Below are positions 13,540 to 26,430 of a stretch of 64,000 nt of DNA, in pieces. Location of the stretch: the NCBI RefSeq assembly GCF_018139145.2, contig NC_059471.1, forward strand, positions 214,663,494 through 214,727,493, given 5' to 3'. Each line of letters begins with the position of its first letter. Position 1 is the stretch's first letter. The notes beneath the pieces are model-generated. The model was given only the letters and a program-made list of their open reading frames with translations. It was not told the DNA's origin and searched no databases. Origin of the DNA: Gymnogyps californianus (lineage: Eukaryota; Chordata; Aves; Accipitriformes; Cathartidae). A program made the translations under genes and the position numbers.

Positions 13540-13910
13540 TAAAGTAAAATTTGGCTTTTGGGCACAGATCACCCTATCTAATTTTAAGCACCTACCTGAG
13601 GGTGTGATTTCCAAAGATCCCTCTCTACTGCTGAAGAAAACAGCTGTTTTCAGAGGGCAGTACAAACTACCCAAGAGCTCACTGTCTCCTTGATCTATAG
13701 AGGTGCTTTGTGCCCCAGATGTGCACCCTCAGTCTGCCACATAAAGATAAATGGAAAGAAAATAGGCCTATGTGTCAAAATTCATCCTACCTAATTTTAG
13801 ATGTCTGAAATAGGATGTTTGAGAGTGGGTAGCCACCATCGGCTCCCCTTGCAGTCAATGAGACTGTGGAGGGTAGTTCATCTCACCTTAGACACCCATC
13901 CTGGACTCCT
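13540..13910. repeat. Probable ancient diverged repeat
   Basis: Two blocks resemble each other: CCTATCTAATTTTAAGCACC near 13571 and CCTACCTAATTTTAGATGTC near 13787. They are similar, not identical. Similar short words (GGTGCCTAA, GCACCTA) recur near 12660, 26700-26860 and 45710-45760. This suggests an old, heavily mutated interspersed family. I cannot name it, and the ends are estimates. Confidence 0.3.
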
Positions 13911-14579
13911 TTTAGGCAGCTGAAAAGAGTCCAACCACATGGCAATTAGTACTTTAATTAGGATCAGCCAGAGCAAATTCATAGGCAAAATACTCTGCTG
14001 CACCCGAAAGGCTTCAATCTGAATCAGTATCAACATAACTGTGCAGAATTGCTTGTGCTGGATAATGGACAAAGTTTCCAAGAAGCCAAAGTCAAAGCCA
14101 TGAATGGAGTGGGGCTGAGAGCAGGAAGGAGGCAGTGGGTATTTTTGCAGGCTAAAGGCAATTGCTTTAATTATACCCACTTAAAAAAAAATAGAATCGT
14201 TGCTGAGAAACACTCTCTTGCAGGCCTTTATTTTCAAAACCTAAATAATGATTTTCAACTTCATTGACAAGCTTCACTAGCTGGAATTAGAGAATATTTC
14301 TAACACACTCTCCTCTTCCCCCATCCCCAGTACATTGTCCATCAGGAAACAAGGGGGGCGGACATGTTTGAAATGCCTGTGTCTGCACCTCGATGGGAAG
14401 AATAAAAGTGTAGTTTCCCAGGAGAATGAAAACCACTGCAAAAACTTACACAAGTGATAGCAAACACCCTATAAAACCAAACTAGAGAGAAGAAAGGAAT
14501 ATCCAGAAATAGTTTGGTGGGGGGTGAATTTAGCCCAACAGCAGGCAAAAATCCAAGACAACCTTTGTCTTAGTCGTAA

Positions 14580-15145
14580 CAGTGAAATGTGCACTCTGTC
14601 TAATTACAGTCACTTCGGGTTTTTTTATGGGGCTATTTAGCAGGCATCTGCTCGTGATGACGGACGGTTTATGCTATCCCAACAGCATCTATTTATGGCA
14701 GAGGTTAGGAAGAGGTGCGGTGCCAAACGCTGAGTAAATGTTTGCTGCCCTCCTGTGTACAACTGCAAAAAGACACATGCAAGGATACGAGAGCCCTGGA
14801 TTTGTCGCTTAAGACTTTCAGCTCCTGGGGGAATGGCTGGCGTGGAGTGCCTGTTATGTATTTACCCCTGATTTGAGTTGGTGAATCATCCACGAGTTGA
14901 TCCAGATTTCTGCTAATGGATCCGGGCCCTTGTTCTCCCACCATCTGCTTGTTGTATCCATCGCTTGTCATATATTTAGATACCATTTGTTGCTCCATGT
15001 GTGCAGTGGGGAAAAGGGCTGCAGGTGGAAGGCTGTTCCTTGATCGCACTCTGCGAGAGCAGCCACAAGACAGATCGATTTGGAGCCAGCGCCGGCAGCC
15101 TCCGAGTTGGCCAGACAGTGCTATGTTGTGGCTCGCTCCCTGCAT
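14580..15145 (-). other. Long open frame or conserved element, function unknown
   Basis: The minus strand is open for 176 codons from 15235 to 14705, the longest frame outside GC-rich repeats apart from chance-like frames and CR1. Its first codons (above about 15150) overlap an old CR1 tail, so the apparent start is not genuine. The remainder has an internal Met near 14998 with a hydrophilic stretch after it and no domain I recognise. No convincing pair of splice sites was found. The adjoining sequence (14615-14700) has TTTATGG-type Hox/Cdx-like words (TTTTTATGGGG, ATTTATGGC), and CCATCTG, an E-box, sits near 14941. A conserved non-coding element seems at least as likely as an exon, and chance remains possible. 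Confidence 0.25.
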
Positions 15146-15149
15146 GTAA

Positions 15150-15345
15150 CGCTGGGGGAATGGATAGCAATTTCCATCAGGAGACCGATAAAGCAAAGAA
15201 ATCACCTGCCCAAGGAAGTCTTGGCTCTCCACCACTGGAGGTGTTTTTTAAAAACACCTTGAATTCATATTTTCAGGAACTGCTTAGATGAAGTTCATCC
15301 TCCCTTGGGGCAGCAAATAGTTTAGAGGATCACTGACCCTCAACC
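15150..15345 (+). repeat. Ancient CR1 LINE 3' fragment
   Basis: The sequence reads like the 3' end of an old CR1: CTGCCCAAGGAAGT, then CACCACTGGAGGTGTTTTT, and a CTTGGGGCAG block further on. The terminal octamer repeat is not preserved. The orientation is plus and the limits are approximate. Confidence 0.65.
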
Positions 15346-18300
15346 ATGTTCCCTGAGATTTGTCTGTGATTTTGTTTGCAACACAAGTAAATGAAAATTG
15401 AATGTTTTGTGTGTTCATTTCTGACTGTGAGAACTGTTGCACAAAGTTACACGCTTACCTAAGCACAAATCAAGGTGTAGGGTTAGCGTTTTGACGGTGA
15501 TCATTTGGCATATTCATCTCAGCACTACTTGGCAGTAAGAAAAGAACATGATAACCAAAAACACTATGCCAGGGAAAATGCCAAACCTAACCTCATGTAC
15601 ACCTTTTAGACCTTACTTAATCTATGCTACGTATTCACTTTCTGCATTTCTTCATCACATTAGTTATTACATTTAAATGTTATTCTCAGTGGCTGTGCAA
15701 GTTGCTTTTATCAAACTTACATCTGTGCTTCTTGTGTTTATTGTTCAAAATTAACGTCTTACTACACAAACAACAATCTAAGCAAAAGGATATTGGAGCA
15801 CAGCAGAATAAAGTCACTACAAACTTTTCAGGTAATAAGTGAATATTTCTGTATTCATGTACTTGTAACTCAATGCAAGCAAGTTTCCTAGGTCTAAATT
15901 TTCCTTGCTTACATTCTGACAAAACTAGAAAATTAGGATAAACACACACACACACAAAATGTTGCAGTACAGGATGCAAAACAAATCTCTTCACCCTTTG
16001 TAGAGAATCAAACTTCTCCCTTTTGTTTACTGAACATGTGGGGAATTTATTTTATTCAAGACAGCTCCCTTCTGCATGGCCTCAGCTTTGGAAAGTGAGC
16101 AGGTTTTGAAGCGTTACTTCTCAAGGTCCTGTTTGGGGAGCGTGAGACCAAATCTTGTTCTCAGCTATGCCGTCCCCCTTGGCTTCAGCTGAGTGATTTC
16201 AACAGGATATCAAGTCATACAGGTGTAATCAGGGAGAAAGAACAGCCCAGTCCAAGGATTCAATAGTCCCAAAATGACCTTAACAAGGATGACTGGTAAA
16301 AAACCCACTACATCTGGGAGCCTAGATTTTCCTGCTTGTTCCTGCATGGCTAGGCTCAATGCAAATGTTTCATCACAAAGGTATCTAAAATGAAAATAAA
16401 ACTAAACCTGCTTTTTTTTTTCTTCCCCACAGGTCTCCAAAGCCCTGGGTTAGAGGGTTTTCTTTTTTAAAATAATCACTTGCATGGCAGAGCTCTGCAA
16501 AACACCAAGATCTGGCAGTTTGACCCATGAATTTCCTTAGCCAGAAAACTGCTCTGCGGAATTACATCAAGACAGAGCAGCATGATGTTACACAAATGTT
16601 GTGTAGAGCTAAATAAACAGTCAGGGAATTGAATGCCATTTCTCAGATAGGACTAAGCTGTAATGGTTCCGGCTGCTTTCACGTTGGGTTTTTTATGAGT
16701 CGTTGGATGGAGAACCCAGCTGACAAGGACAAGTTTCCAGCTCCATCACATTTCCTATTCAGCTGCTTTGGCTGGAGGAGTTCACAGGGCTCTGCTGGGG
16801 CAGAGTTATGCAGTTGACACTTTCTTGGCTGCGTGTCCCTGCAGAGGAAAGGAAAAAAGAAAGCAGGACTCTTGTGCCAAGACTATTTGCAATCTTGTCA
16901 CATTGCACTGGCACCTCTGCAGAGGAGACGCCAAGGGTGACAGGGAGGAGATGGGTGAATGGAGGGACCAAGGGAAGGCATGGCAGTGCCTATCTATCTC
17001 CTTCTCCGAGATCTCCATGTCCATGCTGGGGGGCGAGGATGAAGCCCTCCCGGCACAAGAGTGAAAGGGCAGGCCAGCTCCTGAGGCTGTCTCCATCACT
17101 CGGTTCCTAGCATGTGGCCAGAAGACAAAGTGACACCTCATTGGGCTCAGAATGGCCCAGGGATTGCCTCTACCTCAGAAGACCTCTGCCTCATGAAAGA
17201 GGTTTTAGGGGACTTGGGGGGCTGGCCGACAAGTGGTCAAACAGACAAATCCCAAGTACTGATTTAAGGCTCCCTGGGAAGTCTGTGTTCAACAACACAT
17301 AATTACAGGGCTGATGACTCTGGCCAAACTGAGGTCTCAGCATAACTAACATATCCTTTCTGAGATGGTTTTAGCTCTGAAAGACCAACCCTAGCATCTT
17401 AGAGGGTTCCTCCAAGGGGCTGTCACCTCACTTACACTCTCCTGAGCCCTGGTGCCCTCCTGTCCGCAGCTTCTCTCCTCGCTTTGTCACTCCACCAAAC
17501 ACCTCACATGGCAGGCCAGGGAGCTGGTAGCTGCAAGGGTTGCATTGCACCAAGAAGGAGGCCCAGCTTCTGCCTTCTGCCACTGTTCCATGCCCTGTCA
17601 TGTGGCCTGAAAGCTCTGCTACTGTGTACAGCAGCCTTAGGGACCCGCCATTGCTTCCTTGGTGCATCTCTGGACACAAGGTGGTCTCATACACTTGTGG
17701 ATGAAGAAACTGGAGGAATTATTAGCCGCACATGTTTCAGTTTTCAAAATCATGTTTGTCACAGTCCACTCTGGCAGAAGTGGCACAAGTCTTAGCTTAG
17801 AGGCCCAATGTCCTTAAATTAGACCTTATTTGTATGTTATGCAACCCTGTCCATGTAAAAATCCCCTTCTTTCACCTCATCAGAGAAGACTGAGCAAAAC
17901 ATTAACCACTCTGATGTGTAGTAGGACTCCTAACACAGGTCACCGCTGGCTGTAAACCAGCCTTGTGAGCAGCATCTCTTGGAAAAATTTCAGTAGCTAC
18001 TGCCAGCTGATGGACTGTCTTCACTCCAGGATAAACCCAGCTGGTAGTGTTGTTCTGGTGGAGCTTTTGTTTGTAGCATGAACAAAAAATGATTGTACCA
18101 CAGGCACGCAAATAGCGTAAATTAGTCTTTTTCCATGGAAATCAGCAGAAAAATGCCCATTGAGAGGTCTTGTGTCCTTAGAGGGCTCATTTGATTCTGA
18201 ACTTGGAGTTGTCTACAGGTTGCCAGGTTGTGAAAGAGCTTTTTGGAAGCATGTAGAAGATGGAGAGGGGACAGGGCAAAGATAGGACATGTTTGAGCTG

Positions 18301-18514
18301 CTATCTTTTCCTTACGGTCACAGTCCTTCAGAAACTCCTGTGTCACAACCCTTTATCTGAATTCCCAACTCTATGGTCTCTTGTATGTCACTATATGTCT
18401 TGTATGTCATCACTGCACAAAGGCAGGAAAACTAGGGAAAACTGGGACAGGGACAGGGAGCACGATTCCTGTGGTCATCCTCCCACAGCCTTACTGCACA
18501 TACAGAGATATGGA
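15346..18514. other. Non-coding sequence
   Basis: No gene is recognised. Overlapping open frames of 98-111 codons on both strands at 16.77-17.14 kb lie in a locally GC-richer patch. They contradict each other in frame and have no domain, so they are treated as chance. Confidence 0.5.
15942..15957. repeat. (CA)n microsatellite
   Basis: A short uninterrupted AC/CA dinucleotide run of about 16 bases. Confidence 0.9.
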
Positions 18515-18620
18515 TGTGAGCTTGGCCCTGCCTTTCCCTTTCCGGGTGATCTTGGGCAGGCTACTTCACTCTGTCAGCCTTTACCCCTACCTTCTGAGGT
18601 CTCTTCATTGGCTTACAGAG
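18515..18620 (+). repeat. MIR-like SINE remnant
   Basis: GTGATCTTGGGCAGGCTACT followed by CACTCTGTCAGCCTTTACCCC matches the core and following segment of MIR (GTGACCTTGGGCAAG..., then CTCAGTTTCCCC). It is diverged and truncated. Confidence 0.55.
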
Positions 18621-21600
18621 TAAGAGAGAAGTTTTCCCATGGATATGAAATGCTGGGTGAAAAACAACTGCAGCACCCACCCCTCTTAAAAGGGGTGTCA
18701 GTCTGAGCAGGAAACTTAAAAGAGCATTTAGAGTGGTGGGAATAGCAAAAATGGAACTCAATCTCAACCATAGGGAGAATTCAAATTACAACCATGCCAG
18801 GTGCAAGCCGTCCAGATGGATTTTCCACTCATGTCTATAAAAAAGAAATGCACCAGCAACATTTTTGGACTTTTCTCTCCACTTCCCTAAGCTATTTACA
18901 TAACACAACTTACCATGCTCACTCCCTGCCTTGTGAAGTGCTTTGCCCTTGGCTTTCTCTCCAAGGCATCAGTGTTCCCACTCCTCTGTTCGGAGGATCC
19001 CAGCATCTTTGCACACAACTGTAATATCTTTCCAGCAGAATCTGCCTGTATTCAACTTGGAGTACAATAGAGTGAAGCAAGCCTGAAATCTCCAATTTGT
19101 TTTTATGTGCAGCAGTGCTCAAATTGCAATTCTACTTTGAGGGAACCTGTCCTTCTGAAGGAAAACTGTTCTGTGGTTGATGTGCAGACTTGTACAAGGG
19201 AAGAATTAAAGCATTGCTTTTCTTCTCTCAAGTACAGAAAAATGTCCATGGGGAGTCGTCCTTAGGAAATAGCAGCAAGTGAACTCCACGGAGTAAAATG
19301 CTGTATTCAATGGTCCAGCACATGCAATGAAAACCAGGGTTTTCATCAAGACATTAGAAGTGGTGATAGGAATTAAGCCCTCTTCTCCATTTGTCAAGCA
19401 ATTTGGGATAGTTCTGAATGAGAATGAGGGGAGTCACATGAGGAATTTGTTAAATGATTCAAAACTGTTGACACGGCTACAGAAATAAGGAGGTTGGTTG
19501 GATCTCAGAAGGATTAAATTCTATTTCTTTATCTCCTGCCTACCCAGGAAGGAAACATTTTAGTTCTGTCTCCCTCTCTTGCTCATTTAGATGGTCCACT
19601 CTTTGCTGGAGGGACTTTCTTGTTATTTTTGGGTGTAGTTTAGTACCCACCACATAAAGGACCTCAAACTTTCTCTTTAAAAATGTCTTTCCACCAAGAC
19701 AAGGACACTCCTTGACTCTTGGACTGGTGTGGGGTTTCTCAACATGACAGGTAGGATTTTACCACCTTGGGAGTGATGGAGTAAGGGTAGGCCAGGTTGT
19801 TCCACTCATGGAAGCAGAAGGAGAGGGGAAAGGCAGCAATACAGGCCCAGGATGAGTCCTGAAGAAACGGGTGGGTTCTCTCCCTGCCCCTGTGTGATGG
19901 GCACAATGATTGCTGCTGGGGGTGGCCACACTTCAGCAATAGTCACCAGCCCAAAGATCTCGTCTGTGCCTTCAGCAGTGGCTGCTTTCCTGCCTGCTTT
20001 GCCCTATGTCCCAAGCCAGTCCTCTTGACGCTTGTCACTTCTGGTTCCCTTTATTTCTGGTAGACCTGGAAATAGGTGTGTGGGACTCTATCGCATCCAC
20101 TGGGAACATCCTATGGGGGTAGGCTGTAGCTGAAGGCTATTCAGATACCCAGTAGATGGGCCAGTCACATGAAAACAATTCTACACATACGTTTTCTCAG
20201 GGTAACTCCTTCCTCTTCTGTCTCTACTCTGGCCTGAATAAGAAAAACTCACTGAACAGGAGCCCTAGGGGGGTGATATATTCCACAACCAATGCAAAGC
20301 AATGCCAGCATCTTCTCAACAAATGCTTTTTCCTACGCATGCAGCTCTTTCTTCTAACAACTGGTTGCAAATAGGTTTTATTGCTCAATGGCTGGCTCAG
20401 GTAGACATTTAACAGGCTTTAATTCTTCATCAAGCTTCAGATTTTCCACCCGGGAAATCTTCCTCCTTTTCACCCCCTCTCTTTTCTTTTCTTTGTTAAA
20501 AACAGGACATGACAGCCTGCAGGGTGATGTCTATTGTTGTAAGTTGAAAGATCTAGCACACTCCGGAGTCTGAGAGCATGAATGAATTATTAACATCCTT
20601 CCCCACTGTTCCTGGTAATGTATGCAACACTTGAAAAGGCTTTTCTTCTAGCTTAAAGTAGCGTAGATATTAGTGGCTATTCAAAATGGCCTGGCAGATG
20701 CTGTGTTAATACTGCTTAGCCAGGGCTTGACAGGCATGAACTTTGGATCTTTCCAGTTGAATGGGAGAAGGGCCATAGTCCAGGAATAGAAGCAGCAGCA
20801 TTACAGCAGTAACTAAACAGCTTGTCCCAACAGCCGTGGTAATTTGTTTGAGAGGAGGAAGGTTACACTATCCAGTTTTCAACCAGAAAGGCATGGCTAC
20901 TGCGGTCTAACTTTTGTCAGATAACCAGGACAATTAACTTACAAGCATAGTCACATGTAGATCACTCTGTGGCCAATGGGGTGCTAATTCCCTCCCAAAA
21001 GTGCTTTAAATCATTCTTCTATGATACCTGCCTCTCTCCACTGAGTTTGTGGAGCCTTATTGTCACAGCCTGTCTCCTCCTTTGTGACACCTTCTTGCAT
21101 TACATCCCCAGCTAATGCTCTGCCTCAGCTGTGGTTGTCCCCTGTGATGTTCCTCTGCTGACCATCCCTGCCTGTGGGGATGTTGAGTCCAGCAAGCCTG
21201 AGCTGGGAACCTTTCCTGGTAGCAGTGGGATGAAAGCTATCATCAAACTTAGTTTTATGTCGGTTGATGTCCCTTTCAAAAGGCTGCCATGCACATTTGC
21301 AAGGTTGCCATGTCACACTTGTTGAGGACAGAGCTAGCGTGATGGGCCTTCCCACTGCTCCTTTCTGGCCTCAGCCAGGCCTTATCTCTGCCCCAGCTTT
21401 TCTCTGGTCTTGCGGCCAGATACAGTTGGCTTGGCCAGTGCTGCAGCAGGATGGGTTTTATACACTGGAACCCTGAGTTATAAACCCCTGGTCCCAACCT
21501 TCTGACTGGCAGAGCTAGTCTGCCAGAGCCAGTGAGACCACCCAACACTATGGGTGAGCTATACCAAACACACCTAGAGCATCTTCTAGCACATATTTTG

Positions 21601-24104
21601 AGACTACCACATGACAATTGTCTCATACATCAAGAAAGGAGGAACTTGAGAAGGTTGTTTTGCCAGGGGTGGACACCAGTACTAAACTGTCCCTAGCTAG
21701 AGAAAATAGCATGAGAAAAAGTATCCCATGGGTTCTTATTTGTTCCTGAATTACTAGGCAAACATGACATATAAGAGTAGCAATCAGGACCTGATCAGGG
21801 ATGATTATTCTGGTTAATGAAGTCTGATTTCTTACAGTTTTGTGTTATTGGCCTCACACACTCCTCCTCCACATTCAACCCAGCTTTCTGTCCAATCCTC
21901 TATAAACCTCACTTTACAAAAGTGTCTCCCCTACCCTATGGTATATTCATTTTCTTCCTGCATCACAATGTCCTTGCTCTGAAATATCTCAGCTATCTTC
22001 GTGTCCACCAGCTACTTAGTTATGGGCTGTGGAGAGTGAATGTGTTGGTCTGGGGATGTAATCACAACAGATAATCCAAAGGGTTTGAGTTCTTCCTGCT
22101 GTCTGTTGGGAACCTTCTTGGCACCCAACTATGAACGCTTGCAGGGCTCGCAGGTAACACCTCTGAGGCTGCTATCCTGGTGTTAAGCTTCAGTCCACCT
22201 TGCTGATGGGCTCAGATGCTATCAGGGGAGGACTGACAGCAAATGTGTATTCTGGCAGGCGGAATGTGCTCTCAACCACATTTCTGTCAGAAATAAACAG
22301 ATTAAAGGAGTTGAATCCTTCTAGTTTGTTTCTCTGTGAGAGACACTGTTAGCTGACCTGCTGGACCATAAAGTTTTGTTCCTCAGACCTTCAACACTTC
22401 AGCTAGCTGCCTGGTCAGAAACATTTCTGCTCCCCAGGCTTTCCTTGTACACGGCAAACATTTAAACAGTTTGTCAAGAGAAGAGGCTGGAAGGAGAAAA
22501 GCAAGGAATCACAAGCCAGAAATGTCTAAATTTTTTTCCAGGCTGTTTTTAATGCTGAAAACCAAATCAGCTCAGCAAGGCTGGGGTCCTGCTCTTGTTT
22601 CTCTGCTTTCAAAAGCAGCCAGCTTCCACAGCATGGGCAGGACAACCCCCTCTGATAAAGCAGCTGAGTGTCAACTTCGCCTGTGATCTCATCTTGAGTG
22701 CTGAATTTGTCAAGGCCCCTGAGGGCAATGCATCAGGTTTAAAACTCTTGTGGCAGTGGAAGGAGCATGGTGCCATACAGCAGTTGAGCAGGGGATATGT
22801 AGAAGGCTTCTTACGCCCACGGTGCCATGCACCATAGTCCTGTCTGCACCACTGTTCCCTGACCTCTCTCCCTTGGCATGACCGTAAAGATCCAGTGCAT
22901 CTGGTTGGAGACACGTGGGTCAGGATGAGACTTGGTGCCAGGCACAGGAGGTCACGGAGGAGGAGAGCAGCGAGGTTGCCACAAGAGCCATGAAGTTTTG
23001 CATTTGTCGTGCTCCATGCCTGATCCAGATCATAGGTCTGCAATTAGTTAGAGCCTCCGTCCACAAAACAAAATTGGGCTCTCCTGATCTTGGTCAAGTC
23101 CAAGTGGGCAACCCCAACACAGCTATTCTTAAGCAGAGACAAAATTACTCGTGTCCCTTTCAATGTCCACGAAGGTCCAGCTCCTTTGCGCTGAAGGAGA
23201 GCAACACTAGGTGGCACTGACTTCATTATGTGGAAGAGTCCAAAGACATAAAGATGGACAGAGCTCCCGAATGGGGGTTCCTGATAAACCCCGCTTTGGG
23301 GAGCCTCCAGCCAGGGGTTATCTTCTGCATGTTGTGGACATTTGGACTCCCAACCTCACTGTAGTGCCTTGTAGATAGCAGTGCCAGGAGAACAGAAATG
23401 TTTCCTCCTCTTCCTAAAGAGGATATAAAAGATGCAGGAAAATCAGGGCTTTGTTCTTCAAACATTCTCATCCTTAAATGCTTGGTGAAGTCTCACAAAT
23501 TCTCCTCCTACTTGCCCTGTGTACTTAAAGCTAATAACACATATAAGTACTTTGATAATAAATGTCTCACCCAGACTACACAAAGTATCAGATTTCCTGA
23601 AGCCCTTTGGGGTTTTGCACCACTGAGGACTTTGATATGGTTTCCTTGATGTAGCCTTCTTCTGTGGGATCAGATGCAGCGGTTGTGAAAGAACTTACCC
23701 AGCTACTGCTGCAGGTCAGGGTAAAGCACTTGGTGGATACCATTGCTTCAAGAGGGCTCCTTCAGAGTGCATAAACCTCCTCTGTGCTGTGGGTACAGAC
23801 TGTATGTGATGAAGTAGCATGAAGCTGTATGAGATCAGAGTAAAGGTCTGCTTAGCCATGTTCTGTCTCCAGCAATGGCCAACAGAAGAGGAAGACCAAG
23901 AACATCCTGACAACTTGCGGCTCTGGGCCTTCAGCAGCTACCAGGATGATTTTGTAAAAGTAAAGCCCTTAATGGAGTTTTCTTCCCTGAATATGTTCTA
24001 TCACTTTTTGAAAGCACGTAAGTGTTAGCATCCCCTTGTCTTTTAGCAAAGCATTTCACTGCTGCACTTCACACTGCTATAATAAATATGTCTTCTTGTT
24101 TTTT
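18621..24104. other. Non-coding sequence
   Basis: No gene or clear repeat is seen. Open frames up to 144 codons (22609-23043, minus) show no domain, no consistent splice sites and unremarkable composition. Confidence 0.5.
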
Positions 24105-24375
24105 TCTGAACTAACCAGACAGTAATGCTATTTGATGCTCCCCTGGGTTTTAGTATTAGGAAAATTAGATATGAGTTGTTCCCTGTTCCTGCTTTCTAAG
24201 CCACTCATTGATTTATCTCAGATGCCTTCTCAGCTACCTTTTTTCCAGACCAAAAAATCCTACTGTATGTAATTGTTCATCACAGAGAAACAATTCTACA
24301 TTTTAGCATTTTGTCACCCACTGTTTCCAGTCCCAGGATATTGTGTTCTCAGGTGGGGAGACAGGACAGCAACAT
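24105..24375 (-). repeat. Ancient CR1 LINE fragment
   Basis: Read on the plus strand, CTTCTCAGCTACCTTTTTTC, CAGACCAAAAAATCC and CATTTTGTCACCC correspond to the reverse complement of the CR1 3' coding region (CTCAGTC.CCTCTTTTCCAGAC and so on). The copy is old and interrupted. The element runs on the minus strand. Confidence 0.6.
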
Positions 24376-25832
24376 AAATAACATCAGCTGAAGGCCCTGG
24401 AAAGATGTATATAGTAGTGTAATGATGTTTTCTGTTATTGTTTTATTAGCAAAGGCTACATAAAAGAACACAAATGGCACTTTTCCTGACCACGAGGCTT
24501 TGTATCAAAATGAGCGAGAGCCAAAAAGATGCCTATCATGTCCATCAAGGACCTTGCAGGAGAGCCATAGTTTGTAGGCAGGAGATGTCTATAGTTGCCC
24601 ATGGATCTCACTGGTCTCTTGGAGAATCCTCAGTAGCCCCAGATGGCTCACTCCCTCCTACAGCGAGAATTCAGGTTGCATAGAAGTCCTCAGGCCAGTG
24701 CAGCTCTGGAGCCTGCCTTCTCTCCTTTCCAAAGCTAGTAGGAAATCTCTTTTTGATAAAAAAAAAAAACAACATTATTCATTAGAAAAAAATCAATACA
24801 GCATGTAGAAGAGCAAAGAGCAAAGAAATTCAGAGGACACATATCAATACTTAGACACAGATACACACAAGGCAGTAATGCTGTGGCTCTCTGTATTTTG
24901 TAAATCTTGAGGGCCTCATATTTTTCAGACCGTCCCGTACAGCATATTGTCCTTTATGTCTGGAACATCAGCGTAATGTCTCATCAGCTAAAGTGGCTTC
25001 TTTTTCAGAGACATTGAGGGTAGGATTCATTCCACCTAATATCACCTGTGTAGGTGTTAGTCCCCCTTTCTCCACTTATGATTAAAGGAAAATGTGGTCA
25101 TTTTTAAGATGTGATTCATCTGACCTGTTTTACACGTCTGCATTAGTCTGAGTTGAATGTATTCTGGAAGTGCCTGTTTCTCTCAGAATAAAAACCTAAA
25201 TTTGATCAGACAAATCCCACCCTTCATGCCCAACATGCCTATTCATATTAGCCTCCCAAATGGTGTCTACAGTCCCAGGAAAAATTAAACCAGGTGAAAT
25301 TCATCTGCTTTTATGTTGCTTTAAGGACCCCAGGCCTTAGCTGGATTTGACACTGTTTTCCAGGAGCAGTCAGCTTACCCATGAATGCAGATGGCTCAGT
25401 GTTGTCTAGATTCAAGAGGAAGAAGGCAAAGGAACTTGATCACTGTGCTTTTTTCTTCCTGTAGAGATGGCGGTGTCTATCATTCAGGCAACTTTTGTAC
25501 GAAAAGAGGGGATCTGTGCTAAATCAGGTGGCAAGAATTTAGAGTGTATGTGAACCAAGGCAGAAGAAGAAAGATCTTCCCATTCCTCCAAGCCAAAAGC
25601 TAAACAAAGTTTCAGACAGCTAAATACAGTTCAGAGTCTACATTCAGTTGTTAATGGGATAAATGGACCCCAGAAATTCTAGGTTTGGTCCAGATTTTTC
25701 CATACAAGTTACAAGCAACTCTAAGTTAGGCTTAATGCTAACATTCTTGGATTCTTGATTTAGTTCAGTTAGATCTGCAACATGTGAACTGAGAGTATTC
25801 ATACCAGAAATGGTCATCATAACAAGATTCTT
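24376..25832. other. Non-coding sequence
   Basis: No gene or repeat was recognised between the old CR1 piece and the second LTR. Confidence 0.5.
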
Positions 25833-26430
25833 TGTCGTGGTTTAACCCCAGCCAGCAACTAAGGCCCACAAAGCCGCTCACTCACTCCCCCGCCCTGGTG
25901 GTATGGGGGAGAGAATCGGAAGAGTAAAAGTGAGAAAAGTCATGGGTTGAGATAAAGACAGTTTAATAGGTAAAGCAAAAGCCGTGCACGCAAACAAAGC
26001 AAAACAAGGAATTCATTCACCACTTCCCACGGGCAGGCAGGTGTTCAGCCATCTCCAGGAAAGCAGGGCTCCATCGTGTGTAACGGTTACTTGGGAAGAC
26101 AAACGCCATCACTCTGAACGTCCCCCCCTTCCTTCTTCTTCCCTCATGCTCTATATGCTGAGCATGACATCATATGGTATGGAATATCCCTTTGGTCAGT
26201 TGGGGTCAGCTGTCCTGGCTGTGTCCCCTCCCAGCTCCTTGTGCACCCCCAGCCTCCTCGCTGGTGGGGTGGGGTGAGGAGCAGAAAAGGCCTTGACTCT
26301 GTGCAAGCACTGCTCAGCAATAATGAAAACACCTCTGTGTTATCAACACTGTTTCCAGCACAAATACAAAACATAACCCCATACTAGCTACTATGAAGAA
26401 AATTGACTCTATCACAGCCAAAACGGAACG
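25833..26430 (-). mobile_element. Solo LTR, copy 2, variant middle section
   Basis: Minus-strand LTR of about 598 bp. Its end (TGTCGTGGTTTAACCCC on the plus strand, from 25833) and its U3 half (about 26155-26430) match copies 1 and 3. The section between the promoter and the ATTAAA signal (about 25970-26150) does not align with theirs and has its own sequence (GGAGATGGCTGAACACC on the element strand). The TATA box present in the other copies is altered to CATATAGAGC. The polyadenylation signal is retained (TTTAAT on the plus strand, 25962-25967). Flanking 5-mers are TTCTT and CTCTT, 4 of 5 matching. The outer end carries mutations (GGAACG where copy 3 has GGACA), so the right limit is uncertain by a few bases. 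No internal retroviral sequence is present. Confidence 0.85.

Noticed and set aside
18260..18706. 148-codon plus-strand frame
   Set aside because: Runs through a MIR remnant and has no domain.
22609..23043. 144-codon minus-strand frame
   Set aside because: No domain and contradicted by a similarly long frame on the other strand.
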